From JAAXHB01 sp965214945 (GTDB taxonomy: Bacteria > Actinomycetota > Acidimicrobiia > Acidimicrobiales > Aldehydirespiratoraceae): a stretch of DNA of 64,000 bases. The position numbers and the translations under genes were made by a program. The notes beneath the pieces are model-generated. The model ran no database searches. It was given only the letters and a program-made list of their open reading frames with translations, and was not told the origin of the DNA. The stretch spans positions 2,294,001 through 2,358,000 of the forward strand of contig OZ244029.1 of NCBI GenBank assembly GCA_965214945.1, written 5' to 3'. Every line of letters starts with the position of its first letter. The stretch's first letter is position 1. Positions 17,037 to 26,476 of the stretch are shown here, piece by piece.

Positions 17037-18965
17037 TCAGCCATAGGCCGGCTCGAGCTTGGAGATGCGGATGCTCGCCGCTTTGAACTCCGACGTCCCC
17101 GACTTGGGATCCCAAGTGTCGTTGGTCAGCACGTTGGCGTCGACCACTTCCGGAAAATGGAACGTCGTGAAGGTCAAGCCGGGCGGAATCTCCGGCTGGA
17201 GGCGGACTTCCATCTCCACGGAGCCGCGGGGCGAGCTGACCAGGACGCGCTCACCGTTGTCGATGCCCAGCTCGTCGGCGTCGGTCGGGTTGACGTCGAT
17301 GGCGTCGCCGTAGCGGATCGGCGAGACGTAGCCCCCGGACTGGACGCCGGTGTTGTAGGAGTCGAGAGCCCGGCCGGTGGTGAGCCGCAGCGGGAACTCC
17401 TCACTTAGCTCCTCAGCCGGACCCGCGTGGTGCACAACGCTGAACGGCGCCGGGTCGCGGCCGTCCAGATCGTCGGCCCAAAGCCAGCCGTGCAGGAACG
17501 GCGAACCGGGGTGGTCGTCGCTGGGGCAAGGCCACTGGATGCCGCCGAAAGCTTCGAGCCTGGCCCAGGACATGCCGCGGTGCATGGGTGACAGATGCCT
17601 CATCTCGTCCCACAGCTCCTCGGGGCTGGGGTTGCCCCAGTCCGCGCCCAGCCGACGGGCCAACTCGCCGATGATCTCGATGTCGTCGCGGGCCAGGCCC
17701 GGAGCAGGCACCGCGGCCCGCACCCGCTGCACCCGGCGCTCGCTGGAAGTGACTGTCCCCTCGGACTCGGCCCAAGCCACCGAAGCGGGCAGCACCACGT
17801 CGGCCATCTCTGCGGTGCGGGTCAGGAAGATGTCCTGCACGACCAGCGTGTCGAGGCCCTTCAGCAGCTTGCGAGCGTGCTCCACATCGGCTTCGGAGTC
17901 TGCCGGATTCTCGCCGATCACGTAGCAGGCCCGCAGCTCGCCGGCCTCCATCGCCTCGAACATCAGCGTCAGGTGCTTGCCGGGCACCGGGTTGAGTTCA
18001 ACGCCCCAGGTAGCCTCGAAACGGGCTCGGGCCTCGTCGTCGGCGATGTCCTGGAAGCCGGGCAGCTTGTTGGGAATGGCACCCATGTCGCCGCCGCCTT
18101 GCACGTTGTTTTGGCCCCGCAGCGGGCACAGACCCGAGCCCCAGCGCCCGACGTGTCCGGTGAGCAGGGCCAGGTTGCAAAGCGAGACCACGTTGTCGAC
18201 CGCGTTGTGGTGTTCGGTGATGCCCAGCGTCCAAAGGATCTGGGCCTTGTCGGCCCCCGCGTAGGCGTGGGCCATCTCAGCGATCGCTGAGGCGGGCACC
18301 CCGGTGACTTCCGCGGCCCATTCGAGCGTGTAAGGCTCGACGTGGGCGGCGTAGGCGTCGAAGCCTTGTGTGGAATGGGCGATGAAGGCGGTGTCGTGCA
18401 GCCCGGCGCGGATGATCTCGCGGCCCATCGCGTTGGCGAGGGCGATGTCGGTTCCCACCGACAGGCCGACCCAAGCGTCCGCGAACTTCGCGGAGGACGT
18501 GCGGCGGGGGTCGATGGCGAACATCCGGGCGCCGTTGTCGAGGCCCTTCAGCAGATGATGGAAGAAGATTGGATGGGCTTCGCGGGCGTTCGATCCCCAC
18601 AGCAGGATCACGTCTGCTTCTTCGATCTCCTCATACGACGAAGTGCCTCCGCCCGCTCCGAACACTGTCGCCAGACCGACGACGGATGGGGCGTGTCAAG
18701 TTCGGTTGCAGGAGTCGATGTTGTTCGACCCCATCGCGGTGCGGATGAACTTCTGCGCCGCGTAGTTCATCTCGTTGGTGGCCTTGGAGCAGCTGAACAT
18801 TCCGAAGCCGCCGGGGCCAAATTGGTCGCGCACCCGCCGGAAGCCGTCCGAAGCCCGGCTCAGAGCTTCGTCCCAGGTGGCGGGCCGCAGCCTGCCGTCA
18901 TCGTCGCGCACCAGCGGCTCGGTGAGCCGGGCCAGCCGCTTGTCAAGTGATTTCCGTCGTCTCAC
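17037..18965 (-). CDS. fdhA: Formate dehydrogenase catalytic subunit, selenocysteine-containing (in-frame TGA)
   Basis: One frame of 643 codons runs from GTG at 18965 (GAGGCGAG upstream) to 17037, interrupted only by TGA at 18696-18698, codon 90. The context SCNRT-U-HAPSVVGLA aligns with the Sec site of E. coli FdhF (CCARV-U-HGPSVAGL). Read-through gives a 642-residue molybdopterin enzyme: WDEAL near residue 32, LLWGSNAREAHP after Sec, a Mo-bisPGD core, and a C-terminal dinucleotide-binding domain (RLTTGR, then GERVLVSSPRG). The Fe4S4 cap is absent here and encoded separately by the Fe-S subunit. It oxidises formate to CO2 in the cytoplasm. A SECIS-like hairpin follows the TGA. Conventional gene calling would split it into an 89-aa and a 542-aa ORF. 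Confidence 0.88.
18660..18698 (-). promoter_or_regulatory. Bacterial SECIS element after the fdhA UGA codon
   Basis: After UGA come 18 bases, then the loop GGUCU (18673-18677). GUCG (18680-18683) pairs with CGAC (18667-18670), and an inner C-G pair closes the loop. As I recall the E. coli fdhF SECIS, its GGUCU loop lies at the same 18-base distance from UGA. SelB would bind here. This is a comparison by eye, without folding software. Confidence 0.75.
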
Positions 18966-19018
18966 GATTTCTCGCCTCGTCCTTTTCTTCCAGGCTCTTG
19001 GGCTGTTCGCGGCTTGGC

Positions 19019-19900
19019 TCAGTTCAGGCCGAGCGTTTCTCGAGCCTGATCCGGCGACTGAACTCGGGCGCCCATCCGTTCGATGATCTCTCTGGCCCGG
19101 GTCACGAGATCGGCGTTCGAGGCGAACACACCCCGCGACAGATAGAGGTTGTCCTCAAGACCCACCCGCACATGGCCGCCGAGCAGCACAGCCTGGGGCA
19201 CCCACGGGATCTGCATCGCGGAGATGCCGAACGTCGTGAACTCGGCGCCGTCGGGAAGCAGGCGGGTGAGCGCAGTCAACAGGCCCACGTCGCTGGGCAT
19301 GCCGTAGGGGATCCCGGTGCACAGCTGCACCCACGGAGGCGATTCGATCAGGCCCTCGTCCACCATACGGTTGGCGAACCAGAGGTTGCCGGTGTCGAAC
19401 ACCTCCAGCTCGGGCTTCACGTTCAGGTCGCGCACCCGCTTGGCCATGACGCGCAGCATGTCGGGCGTGCTCACGTAAACGAGATGGCCCTCGCCGAAGT
19501 TCAGCGAGCCGCAGTCGAGGCTGCAGATGTCGGGGCGCAGCGCCTCCACATGCGCAAGGCGTTCCAGGCCGCCCACCAGGTCGGTTCCGTCTAGCTGAAA
19601 GTCCAGCGGGTCGGGGTCGCCGAGGGTCAGGTCGCCGCCCATTCCGGCAGTGAGGTTGACGATCACGTCGGTGTCGGCGGCTCGCACCGACTTCACGACT
19701 TGGCGGTAGAGCTCCACGTCACGGGTGCCCTGGCCGGTTTCGGGGTCGCGCACATGTATATGGACGATGGCCGCGCCGGCCTCAGCGGCCTCCAAGGCAG
19801 ACGTGGCGATCTGCTCGGGAGTGATCGGCAGGTCGGGATGCCGGCCGGCAGTGTCGCCCGCTCCGGTGACTGCACAAGTGATGATCACATTGCGGTTCAC
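19019..19900 (-). CDS. BKACE family enzyme (3-keto-5-aminohexanoate cleavage enzyme-like, DUF849)
   Basis: The protein has 293 residues from a GTG at 19900. IVHIHVRDPETG gives the Zn-binding HxH pair (H47, H49) of the beta-keto acid cleavage enzymes. NLTAGMGGD and SLDCGSLNFG are further family segments, and the length is typical. These enzymes condense a beta-keto acid with acetyl-CoA and split it; known substrates include 3-keto-5-aminohexanoate (lysine fermentation) and dehydrocarnitine. The substrate here is unknown. Given the nearby MttB homologue and betaine transporter, dehydrocarnitine to betaine is a reasonable but untested idea. It lies 53 bases upstream of fdhA on the same strand and may be co-transcribed. 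Confidence 0.88.
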   Translation of the reverse strand: MNRNVIITCAVTGAGDTAGRHPDLPITPEQIATSALEAAEAGAAIVHIHVRDPETGQGTRDVELYRQVVKSVRAADTDVIVNLTAGMGGDLTLGDPDPLDFQLDGTDLVGGLERLAHVEALRPDICSLDCGSLNFGEGHLVYVSTPDMLRVMAKRVRDLNVKPELEVFDTGNLWFANRMVDEGLIESPPWVQLCTGIPYGMPSDVGLLTALTRLLPDGAEFTTFGISAMQIPWVPQAVLLGGHVRVGLEDNLYLSRGVFASNADLVTRAREIIERMGARVQSPDQARETLGLN

Positions 19901-20034
19901 GGGATAATCTTACCGCAGCGCCCGAAGCCGTGCGATGCCCAGCAGCGGCAGGCATCCATAGATGTTCGCAGCCTGGAACGAGAGCGGCCCACGGTCAGGC
20001 AGCGGGCGCATCTCGATGGTTACGATGACCCGAC
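19901..20034. promoter_or_regulatory. Divergent promoter region between BKACE gene and proS
   Basis: A 134-bp gap between oppositely oriented genes. GATAATCTTACC at 19902-19913 is the only AT-rich stretch and could hold a -10 element for the BKACE side. No operator or riboswitch structure was recognised. Confidence 0.35.
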
Positions 20035-21789
20035 ATGCGCTGGTCTCGGCTCTTCATCCCCACGCTGCGCGACGCCCCCGCCGACGCTGAGGCCCCGAGC
20101 CACAGGCTGCTGGTGCGCGGCGGCTTCATCCGCCAGCTTCACGCCGGGCACTTCTCACTGCTGCCCCTCGGGTTGCGGGTGCACGACAAGGTGGAGAGGA
20201 TCGTGCGGGCTGGCATGGAGGAGATCGGCGCTCAGGAGTTCCTGCTGCCCGCCATGCACCCGGCGTGGTTGTGGCAACGCTCGGGCCGATGGCAGACGAT
20301 GGGCCCTGAGATGTTCCGGCTTCAAGACCGCAAGCAGGCCGACCTCGCGCTGGGCATGACCCATGAGGAGGTGTTCGCGCAACTGGCCCGCGAGATCTCC
20401 TCATACCGAGCGCTGCCGCAGATCTGGTACCAGATCCAGTGGAAGTTCAGGGACGAGCCCCGACCCAAATCGGGGCTGCTAAGGGTGCGCGAGTTCGCCA
20501 TGAAAGACAGCTACTCATTCGACCTAGACGACGCCGGACTGGACCGCAGCTTCGACCTCCACCACGCGGCGTACGCCCGCATCTTCGAACGGCTGTCGCT
20601 GGACACGATCGCTGTTGAGGCGTCTTCGGGAGCGATGGGTGGGACCGGTTCCGTTGAGTTCATGGTGCCCTCCCCCGTCGGTGAGGACGACGTGGTGCGC
20701 TGCGGTGGCTGCGGTTACGCCGCCAACGTGGAGCGGGCCGTCGCCACGGTTGAGCCCGTGGACGACGGCGACGCCGACACCGCCGAGTCGGCCGTGCCGG
20801 TCCGGTTCCCCACGCCGGGGGTGCGTACCATCGCTGCCTTGGAGCACATCGAGGGTGGCGCACCGGCGGACCGTCAGATCAAGACGATGGTGATGGTGCT
20901 CGACGGCTCGGTCGTGCTGGCCCTGGTGCGGGGCGACCATCAGCTGAACTTGCAGAAGCTGCAAGACGGCACGGGCGCCGCGGAGATCCGGCCCGCTGAG
21001 CCCGCGGAGGTGTTCGAGCATCTCGGCGCTCACCCCGGCTCGGTGGGCGCGGTGGGCGTGACCGGATTGCGTGTCGTCGCCGACTCGGCGCTGCGACACC
21101 GACGCAACCTCACAACCGGCGCCAACGAAGACGACTGGCACTATTCGGGTGTGGACATCCGCCGCGACATCGCCGTGGACGAATGGCTCGACCTGCGAGA
21201 AGTGAGCGCCGGTGAGCCCTGCGCGCGCTGTGGCCGCCCTCTGGAGGTGATCCGCTGCATCGAGGCCGGCCACATCTTCAAGCTCGGCCGGCAATACGCG
21301 AAGGCGCTGGGAGCTACGGTGCTCGACAGCCAGGGTGCCGAGCGGGTGATCACAATGGGCTCCTACGGCATCGGCATCGGCAGGGCTGTGGCGGCCATCG
21401 CGGAGACACACCACGACGACCGGGGCCTGGCGTGGCCGCCGGCAGTAGCCCCCTATGAGGCGGTGATAACCGTAGTGAGCGTCAAGAACACCCGGGCGAT
21501 GGCCGCGGCTGAGCGGCTCTACCGGGAGCTGCGCGACGAGAGCGTCGACGTGCTGCTCGACGACCGCGACGCACGGGCGGGCGTGAAGTTCGCCGACGCC
21601 GAACTGATCGGCATCCCGTGGCGGGTCACGCTGGGCCGCGCCCTCGCGAAGGGCAACGTGGAGCTGACCGAGCGCGCCTCCGGAACGACCGAGACGGTTC
21701 CCGTCGACGAGATCGCATCCCGGCTGACCAGCCTGCTGCGGGCAAACCTGCCTGCCCCGGGCACAGACGGCATAAGGCGGCGATCTTGA
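20035..21789 (+). CDS. proS: Prolyl-tRNA synthetase
   Basis: The protein has 584 residues, a class II aminoacyl-tRNA synthetase that charges tRNA-Pro in the cytoplasm. Motif regions visible: GGFIRQLHAGHFSLLPLG near residue 30 (motif 1 area), LRVREFAMKDSYSFDLD near 145 (motif 2), and MGSYGIGIGRAVAAIAE near 440 (motif 3). Between motifs 2 and 3 lies the bacterial-type insertion (editing) domain, so this is the long bacterial ProRS. An anticodon-binding domain follows at the C-terminus (VDVLLDDRDARAGVKFADAEL). Its stop overlaps the TTG start of the next gene. Confidence 0.95.
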   Translation: MRWSRLFIPTLRDAPADAEAPSHRLLVRGGFIRQLHAGHFSLLPLGLRVHDKVERIVRAGMEEIGAQEFLLPAMHPAWLWQRSGRWQTMGPEMFRLQDRKQADLALGMTHEEVFAQLAREISSYRALPQIWYQIQWKFRDEPRPKSGLLRVREFAMKDSYSFDLDDAGLDRSFDLHHAAYARIFERLSLDTIAVEASSGAMGGTGSVEFMVPSPVGEDDVVRCGGCGYAANVERAVATVEPVDDGDADTAESAVPVRFPTPGVRTIAALEHIEGGAPADRQIKTMVMVLDGSVVLALVRGDHQLNLQKLQDGTGAAEIRPAEPAEVFEHLGAHPGSVGAVGVTGLRVVADSALRHRRNLTTGANEDDWHYSGVDIRRDIAVDEWLDLREVSAGEPCARCGRPLEVIRCIEAGHIFKLGRQYAKALGATVLDSQGAERVITMGSYGIGIGRAVAAIAETHHDDRGLAWPPAVAPYEAVITVVSVKNTRAMAAAERLYRELRDESVDVLLDDRDARAGVKFADAELIGIPWRVTLGRALAKGNVELTERASGTTETVPVDEIASRLTSLLRANLPAPGTDGIRRRS

Positions 21790-23879
21790 GGCGAAGACTT
21801 TCAACTCTCTTGGCGGTCTTGGCCGGCTGTTTCACGCTGTCGGCTTCGTTGATCGGCTATGCGGACGGCCGGGTCTTCGACAGCGACGGCTTTGCCAGCC
21901 TGGTCGGCGACACCATGAGCCAGGCGGAGGTCAGAGACTTCCTCGCGGATGCGATCAACGAGGAAATCCTGCGGCTGGCACCCGACGCGGCCGCAGGAGG
22001 GACGATCATCCGCGATCTGACGGCCAGCATCCTCGACACCGACGCAGCTCGAGCCCTTGTAGAGACAGCCGCCCGCGAATTGCACAGCACGGTGTTTGAC
22101 GAGAACTCTGACTCGGCTCTGCTGACGGTGTCAGACCTCATCGTCACGATCCGAAGTCAGCTGCAGCTGCTGGCACCCGACATCGCAGATCTGATACCGG
22201 CCGAACTCAACGAAGCGGCAATCGACATCGGCAGTCAACAGGCCTTCACCGATCTGATCCAGCTGGCCAATGACGTCGAACAGCTGGCGCTGATCACCAG
22301 CCTGCTGGCTCTCGGATGTTTGCTGGCGGCGGTACTGGTCGACCGGCAGCGCTGGAGAGGGGCGGGCAAAGCGGGGCTAGCCCTCGCCATCACGGGGGGC
22401 TTGCTGCTCGCGGCCGTCGCAACAGGCGGCGTCGTGCTCGGGTCTTACGCGGCGGATCCGGCCACGAGAGACGCCGTGTCGGCCGTTTGGGACGTCTTCA
22501 TCTCGGATCTGGCCCTTTGGGCCGTGATCCTGATCGCGGTGGGCGGCGTGACCTGCGCTTTCGCCTGGTCGCTGTTGCGGGTTGAGCACCTCACCACGCC
22601 CGTCGGACGCGTCCGAACCTGGGTCACGACGCCGCCCACATCGCTGACCGGCCGGGTTACCCGCGCTATCGCCACGCTGGTGCTGGGCGTATGGCTGATC
22701 TTGCGGCCCTTGTCGCTGCTGTCGGTATTGGGGGTTTTCGCGGGAATCCTGCTGGCCATCACAGCCCTCAACGAGCTGCTGCGGATCACGGGGCTCGACA
22801 AGCGCATCGCCTCCGCGCAGACCCGTGCGGCCGCAGAGCGTCCAAGCGTCCGGCCCAGTGGCCGGAAGGCTGCGGTGATTGCAGCGGCGATCGTGTTGGG
22901 GCTGGCGGCGCTCGCAGTAGCCGGCGCGGTCGTGCTGCGCCGCAGCGATCCGGCTCCCGACGTCCCGGTCGATCTGGCGTGCAACGGCCACGTCGAGCTG
23001 TGCAGCCTCCGTCTAGATCAGGTCGCTCTGGCTGCCACCCATAACTCGATGTCGTCGGCTGCCGACGGCTTCTACCTGGCCAACCACACCAAGGGCATGA
23101 TCGACCAGCTCGACTCCGGCTTCAGAGGCCTGCTGATCGACACCTGGTACGGGCAGCGCAGTGAGTCGGGGGCGGTTGTGACGTCCGGAACGGTCATCGA
23201 TCCCGCTTCTCTAGACGATGACAGCGCCGCGGCGGCAGCCGAACGGGTCCGGCAACGTCTGACAGGCAGTCTGGGGCCGACCGAGGTTTATCTGTGCCAC
23301 GGGTTCTGCGAGATAGGGGCGGTCGACGCGCTGACGGCGTTGACCGAGGTGCGGGCCTGGTTGGACGAGCATCCTCGCGAGGTGTTGGTGATATTCGTGC
23401 AGGACGAGACCTCGCCCGCCGATACGGCAGCAGTGTTCGAGGCGTCGGGACTGAGTGAGCTGGCCTGGACCCACGTGTGGGGAACGCTGCTGCCGACGCT
23501 TGAGCGGATGATCACCGAGAACCGGCGGGTCTTCGTGATGGCCGAGAACGATGCTGGCGACCCGGAGGGCGAGTTTGCCTGGTACCACGAGGGCTTCCGC
23601 TACACCCAGGAGACACCGTTCAGCTTCTCGAGCACCGCGGACTTCAGTTGCGCCCCGAACCGCGGCCTCAGCGACAGTCCCCTGTTCCAGGTCAACCATT
23701 TCATCACGCCGGCGCTGGGCCGCAACGGATCGATCAACGATCTCGAGGTGTTGCTGCCGCGCCTCGAACAGTGCTGGAAGGAGCGCTCCCGATTGCCCAA
23801 CCTGGTGGCGGTCGACTTCTACGAAGCGGGCGACGTCATAGCAGCAATCGACACTCTGAACGGTGTTAGAGATGGGTGA
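21786..23879 (+). CDS. Membrane protein with C-terminal PI-PLC-like phosphodiesterase domain
   Basis: The protein has 697 residues from TTG at 21786, overlapping the proS stop (TTGA). A signal-like helix at residues 5-25 (LLAVLAGCFTLSASLIGY) is followed by an extracytoplasmic segment of about 150 residues, four or five membrane helices (about 175-345), another helix near 360, and then a 310-residue domain. That domain carries LAATHNSM (about 417), LLIDTWYG and LCHGFC (about 504), placing two His as in the X domain of phosphatidylinositol-specific phospholipase C. Its role may be hydrolysis or sensing of a phospholipid outside the membrane. The fusion of a multi-pass region with a PLC-like barrel is unusual. 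Exact substrate unknown. Confidence 0.7.
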   Translation: MRRRLSTLLAVLAGCFTLSASLIGYADGRVFDSDGFASLVGDTMSQAEVRDFLADAINEEILRLAPDAAAGGTIIRDLTASILDTDAARALVETAARELHSTVFDENSDSALLTVSDLIVTIRSQLQLLAPDIADLIPAELNEAAIDIGSQQAFTDLIQLANDVEQLALITSLLALGCLLAAVLVDRQRWRGAGKAGLALAITGGLLLAAVATGGVVLGSYAADPATRDAVSAVWDVFISDLALWAVILIAVGGVTCAFAWSLLRVEHLTTPVGRVRTWVTTPPTSLTGRVTRAIATLVLGVWLILRPLSLLSVLGVFAGILLAITALNELLRITGLDKRIASAQTRAAAERPSVRPSGRKAAVIAAAIVLGLAALAVAGAVVLRRSDPAPDVPVDLACNGHVELCSLRLDQVALAATHNSMSSAADGFYLANHTKGMIDQLDSGFRGLLIDTWYGQRSESGAVVTSGTVIDPASLDDDSAAAAAERVRQRLTGSLGPTEVYLCHGFCEIGAVDALTALTEVRAWLDEHPREVLVIFVQDETSPADTAAVFEASGLSELAWTHVWGTLLPTLERMITENRRVFVMAENDAGDPEGEFAWYHEGFRYTQETPFSFSSTADFSCAPNRGLSDSPLFQVNHFITPALGRNGSINDLEVLLPRLEQCWKERSRLPNLVAVDFYEAGDVIAAIDTLNGVRDG

Positions 23880-24015
23880 AGATGCGAAGTTCAGCAGAGC
23901 GGGCCTTGTTCATCACCGTCGACGAACTCCATCACGCCGAGATGACGTAGGTTCGGGATGTCACACCCCTGGGGCAGCCTCGGCTAAGGCCCCGAGATGC
24001 CTGAAGGAGACTGCC
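23880..24015. other. Gap before the restriction-modification genes
   Basis: A 136-bp stretch without a convincing gene. It contains an imperfect hairpin (CCTCGG and CCCCGAG around 23976-23998) and then the AAGGAG ribosome site of the methylase. This is the left boundary of an AT-richer block. Confidence 0.3.
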
Positions 24016-25047
24016 ATGTTCACCAACAAATTGTACCACTCAACCGAATATGGCGAGATGATACTTGGCGATGCCGCTGAAGTCATGGGTGCTCTTCCCG
24101 CCCGGTCTGCCGACCTCGTAATGACGAGCCCGCCCTTCGCGCTCCTTCGCAAGAAGGAATATGGTAATGAAGCTGCCGATCGGTACTTGGACTGGTTCCG
24201 GCCTTTTGCGAAGGAAATCCATCGGTTGCTCAAGGATACGGGCAGCTTCGTCTTGGATATCGGTGGCTCTTGGATTCCTGGAACTCCGACGCGGAGTCTT
24301 TACCACTTCAAACTCTTGATCATGTTGTGCGAGGAATCCGGCTTCCATCTTGCCCAAGAGTTCTACTGGTGGAACCCGTCGAAACTGCCGACACCGGCCG
24401 AATGGGTCACTGTACGAAGGCTTAGGGTCAAAGACGCTGTAAACACTGTCTGGTGGCTCTCAAAGACTCCTTGGCCTAAGGCGAGCAACCGCCGAGTCCT
24501 CCAGCCATACAGCCCTGCCATGCGCACTTTGTTGACTGATGGATATCAGGCTAAGAAACGCCCTTCTGGTCATGACATTAGCAAGAACTTCGTTACCAAC
24601 AACGGGGCGGCAATCCCACCCAACCTGCTCGCAATACCTAACACTGAGAGCAACAGCCAATACCTGAGATACTGCAAACAGATCGGAGTCCATCCGCATC
24701 CTGCTCGATTTCCGACCGACCTGCCCGAGTTTTTCGTGAGATTGACAACTGACACTGGCAACCTAGTTGTAGACCCTTTCGCAGGTAGCTGTGCCACGGG
24801 TGAGGTATGTGAGAAGCTGCAACGTAGATGGCTGTGCATCGATCTTAAGGAGACTTACCTCGAAGGTGCTATGGGCCGGTTCCAGCAGACACACTATGAA
24901 GATGCCTCATCCGGGCGTCAATACTATACTATCTCCCGACCCAGCGTCCTCTGGAACGGCTTGCCCAAGGGAAGGCTACCACACGATGGCGGTCGCACTA
25001 GGCAGAGCGCACGAATCCCAGAGGAACCTCATTCTATACGGTCGTAG
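24016..25047 (+). CDS. DNA methyltransferase, beta class (TSPPF motif, probably N4-cytosine)
   Basis: The protein has 343 residues from the ATG at 24016, preceded by AAGGAG; an upstream ATG-less extension to 23863 is not supported. The catalytic motif IV TSPPF lies near residue 37, before the SAM motif DPFAGSCATGEV near 258, giving the permuted beta-class order. TSPPF rather than DPPY favours N4-cytosine methylation. WWNPSKLPTPAEW is a typical family segment. Codon use is more AT-rich than in flanking genes. It precedes a PD-(D/E)xK endonuclease on the same strand, so the two form a type II-like restriction-modification pair. Confidence 0.85.
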   Translation: MFTNKLYHSTEYGEMILGDAAEVMGALPARSADLVMTSPPFALLRKKEYGNEAADRYLDWFRPFAKEIHRLLKDTGSFVLDIGGSWIPGTPTRSLYHFKLLIMLCEESGFHLAQEFYWWNPSKLPTPAEWVTVRRLRVKDAVNTVWWLSKTPWPKASNRRVLQPYSPAMRTLLTDGYQAKKRPSGHDISKNFVTNNGAAIPPNLLAIPNTESNSQYLRYCKQIGVHPHPARFPTDLPEFFVRLTTDTGNLVVDPFAGSCATGEVCEKLQRRWLCIDLKETYLEGAMGRFQQTHYEDASSGRQYYTISRPSVLWNGLPKGRLPHDGGRTRQSARIPEEPHSIRS

Positions 25048-25084
25048 GTTCATAGAGTCGCAGCCCTGTCTCGGATATATACCC

Positions 25085-26476
25085 ATGAAGTCTCGTACAA
25101 GTCAAATACCTGTGGGCTCAGGCTTCAACCCTAACCTATATGACTTTAGAAAGTTCCTTAAGGCTTTAGTCGACAAGAGTGGCTACAAAGATAAGCTGAT
25201 AGCAGCTATTTGGTCTCCTGACGTCAGAATCAAGCCGCTGTCGCCCACTAAGAGGAGTGCAAGCCTGCCGCTGGAAGCCGCTATTCAATACGGACTGTTG
25301 GATGCAGACTATAAGGCAACTGATTTGTGTCTCAGGCTCCAGCAGCTCGAGTCTACCAAACTCTATGAAGAGTTTGCCCGTCATATTCTGCATAACCTAG
25401 GCGGATTACGTGTCGTTGAAGCAATCGAGCAAATGCAGCAGGATGGACACGATGTTAAGGCCGCCAGTCTTCGTCAATGGCTTACCAAACAAGGGTTCTA
25501 TATCCCAAAACACAATACTGGTATCAATAGCCTTCGCTTGTGGCTAGTAAAGGCGGGACTGTTCCCCAAAGCACGATCTAGAGCTTGGCAAGTCTCAGTA
25601 GAGGTCAAGCAACGTCTTGTGGGACTTGACGACAATGAGATTGCCTCGCTAGTTGATCTTAGAGATGACCAACAACAGTTCGTTCTAGCGTTGTGCGCGC
25701 GAGGTGCAGGTGCAGATATTCCTGCTGCCGAGATCCGCGATCTTGCTCATGCTAGAAGTGGCATTGCTATGAAACACTCCAGCCTTCCAAAGGAATATTT
25801 GGAACCATTGAAGAGGCTCGGGTTCATCGACTATGAGAGCCAAGGCACATCAGGGGGCAAGACTTCAACCCTCAGCACAACTGACAAATTCAATGTTGAA
25901 GTGCTCGAACCCTTCCTGAGTACAACCATCAAGTCGCTAGATGCCACTTTGGCAGCTCACTATCGAAAGTCTCTAGACGATATCTATAGTGAGTTAGACT
26001 CCAATGATAAACACACGAAGGGACTGGCACTCGAAGCGTTCGCCATACAAGTAATGCGTCTGTTGGGATTGAGATTCGTAGCTTGGCGTAAGAGGGCGCG
26101 TGATGAAACCGGCCATGCCGAAGTGGACATCATCCTGTCTGGACTGATGGGCGGTGTTGCGACTAGGTGGCAAGTGCAGTGTAAGAACACGCCGAGCGGA
26201 CGGTTGTCTTTGGAGGATGTAGCTAGAGAGATCGGTCTCACGTTCATCACCAAAGCCACTCATGTACTGTTCATCGCCAACTGTCGGGCTACACGAGATG
26301 CCATGGCGTTTGCAGATGAAGTAATGCGCAATTCCCCACTTTGCATTATGATCCTTGATAAGGAGGACTTTGATTTGCTGCGAGAATCGAGATCTGTGAT
26401 CGGCGATGTTATACGGGCGAAGTCGCGGTCGGCTGCCGAGCTACGCCGTCACGGTCTTGATTGGCAGAGTTCATGA
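25085..26476 (+). CDS. Restriction endonuclease with Mrr-like PD-(D/E)xK domain
   Basis: The protein has 463 residues from the ATG at 25085 (MKSRTSQIPVGSG). Upstream ATGs at 24986 or earlier would overlap the methylase and lack ribosome sites. Residues 1-300 look like a helical recognition part. The C-terminal part has ALEAFAIQVMRLLGL, AEVDIIL and then WQVQCKN (near 365), the E-D-QxK core of Mrr-type nucleases. It would cut DNA lacking the partner methylation. The gene is strongly AT-richer than its surroundings, indicating horizontal transfer. Its TGA overlaps the start of the acyl-CoA synthetase gene by up to four bases, so the island was inserted tightly. Confidence 0.75.
   Translation: MKSRTSQIPVGSGFNPNLYDFRKFLKALVDKSGYKDKLIAAIWSPDVRIKPLSPTKRSASLPLEAAIQYGLLDADYKATDLCLRLQQLESTKLYEEFARHILHNLGGLRVVEAIEQMQQDGHDVKAASLRQWLTKQGFYIPKHNTGINSLRLWLVKAGLFPKARSRAWQVSVEVKQRLVGLDDNEIASLVDLRDDQQQFVLALCARGAGADIPAAEIRDLAHARSGIAMKHSSLPKEYLEPLKRLGFIDYESQGTSGGKTSTLSTTDKFNVEVLEPFLSTTIKSLDATLAAHYRKSLDDIYSELDSNDKHTKGLALEAFAIQVMRLLGLRFVAWRKRARDETGHAEVDIILSGLMGGVATRWQVQCKNTPSGRLSLEDVAREIGLTFITKATHVLFIANCRATRDAMAFADEVMRNSPLCIMILDKEDFDLLRESRSVIGDVIRAKSRSAAELRRHGLDWQSS

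Noticed and set aside
18696..18965. Separate 89-aa ORF ending at TGA before the main formate dehydrogenase ORF
   Set aside because: It is the N-terminal part of fdhA; the TGA is at the Sec position and the frame continues, so it is not a separate gene or pseudogene.
20524..21804. 426-aa ORF antisense to proS
   Set aside because: Shadow of a clear prolyl-tRNA synthetase; no recognisable motifs.
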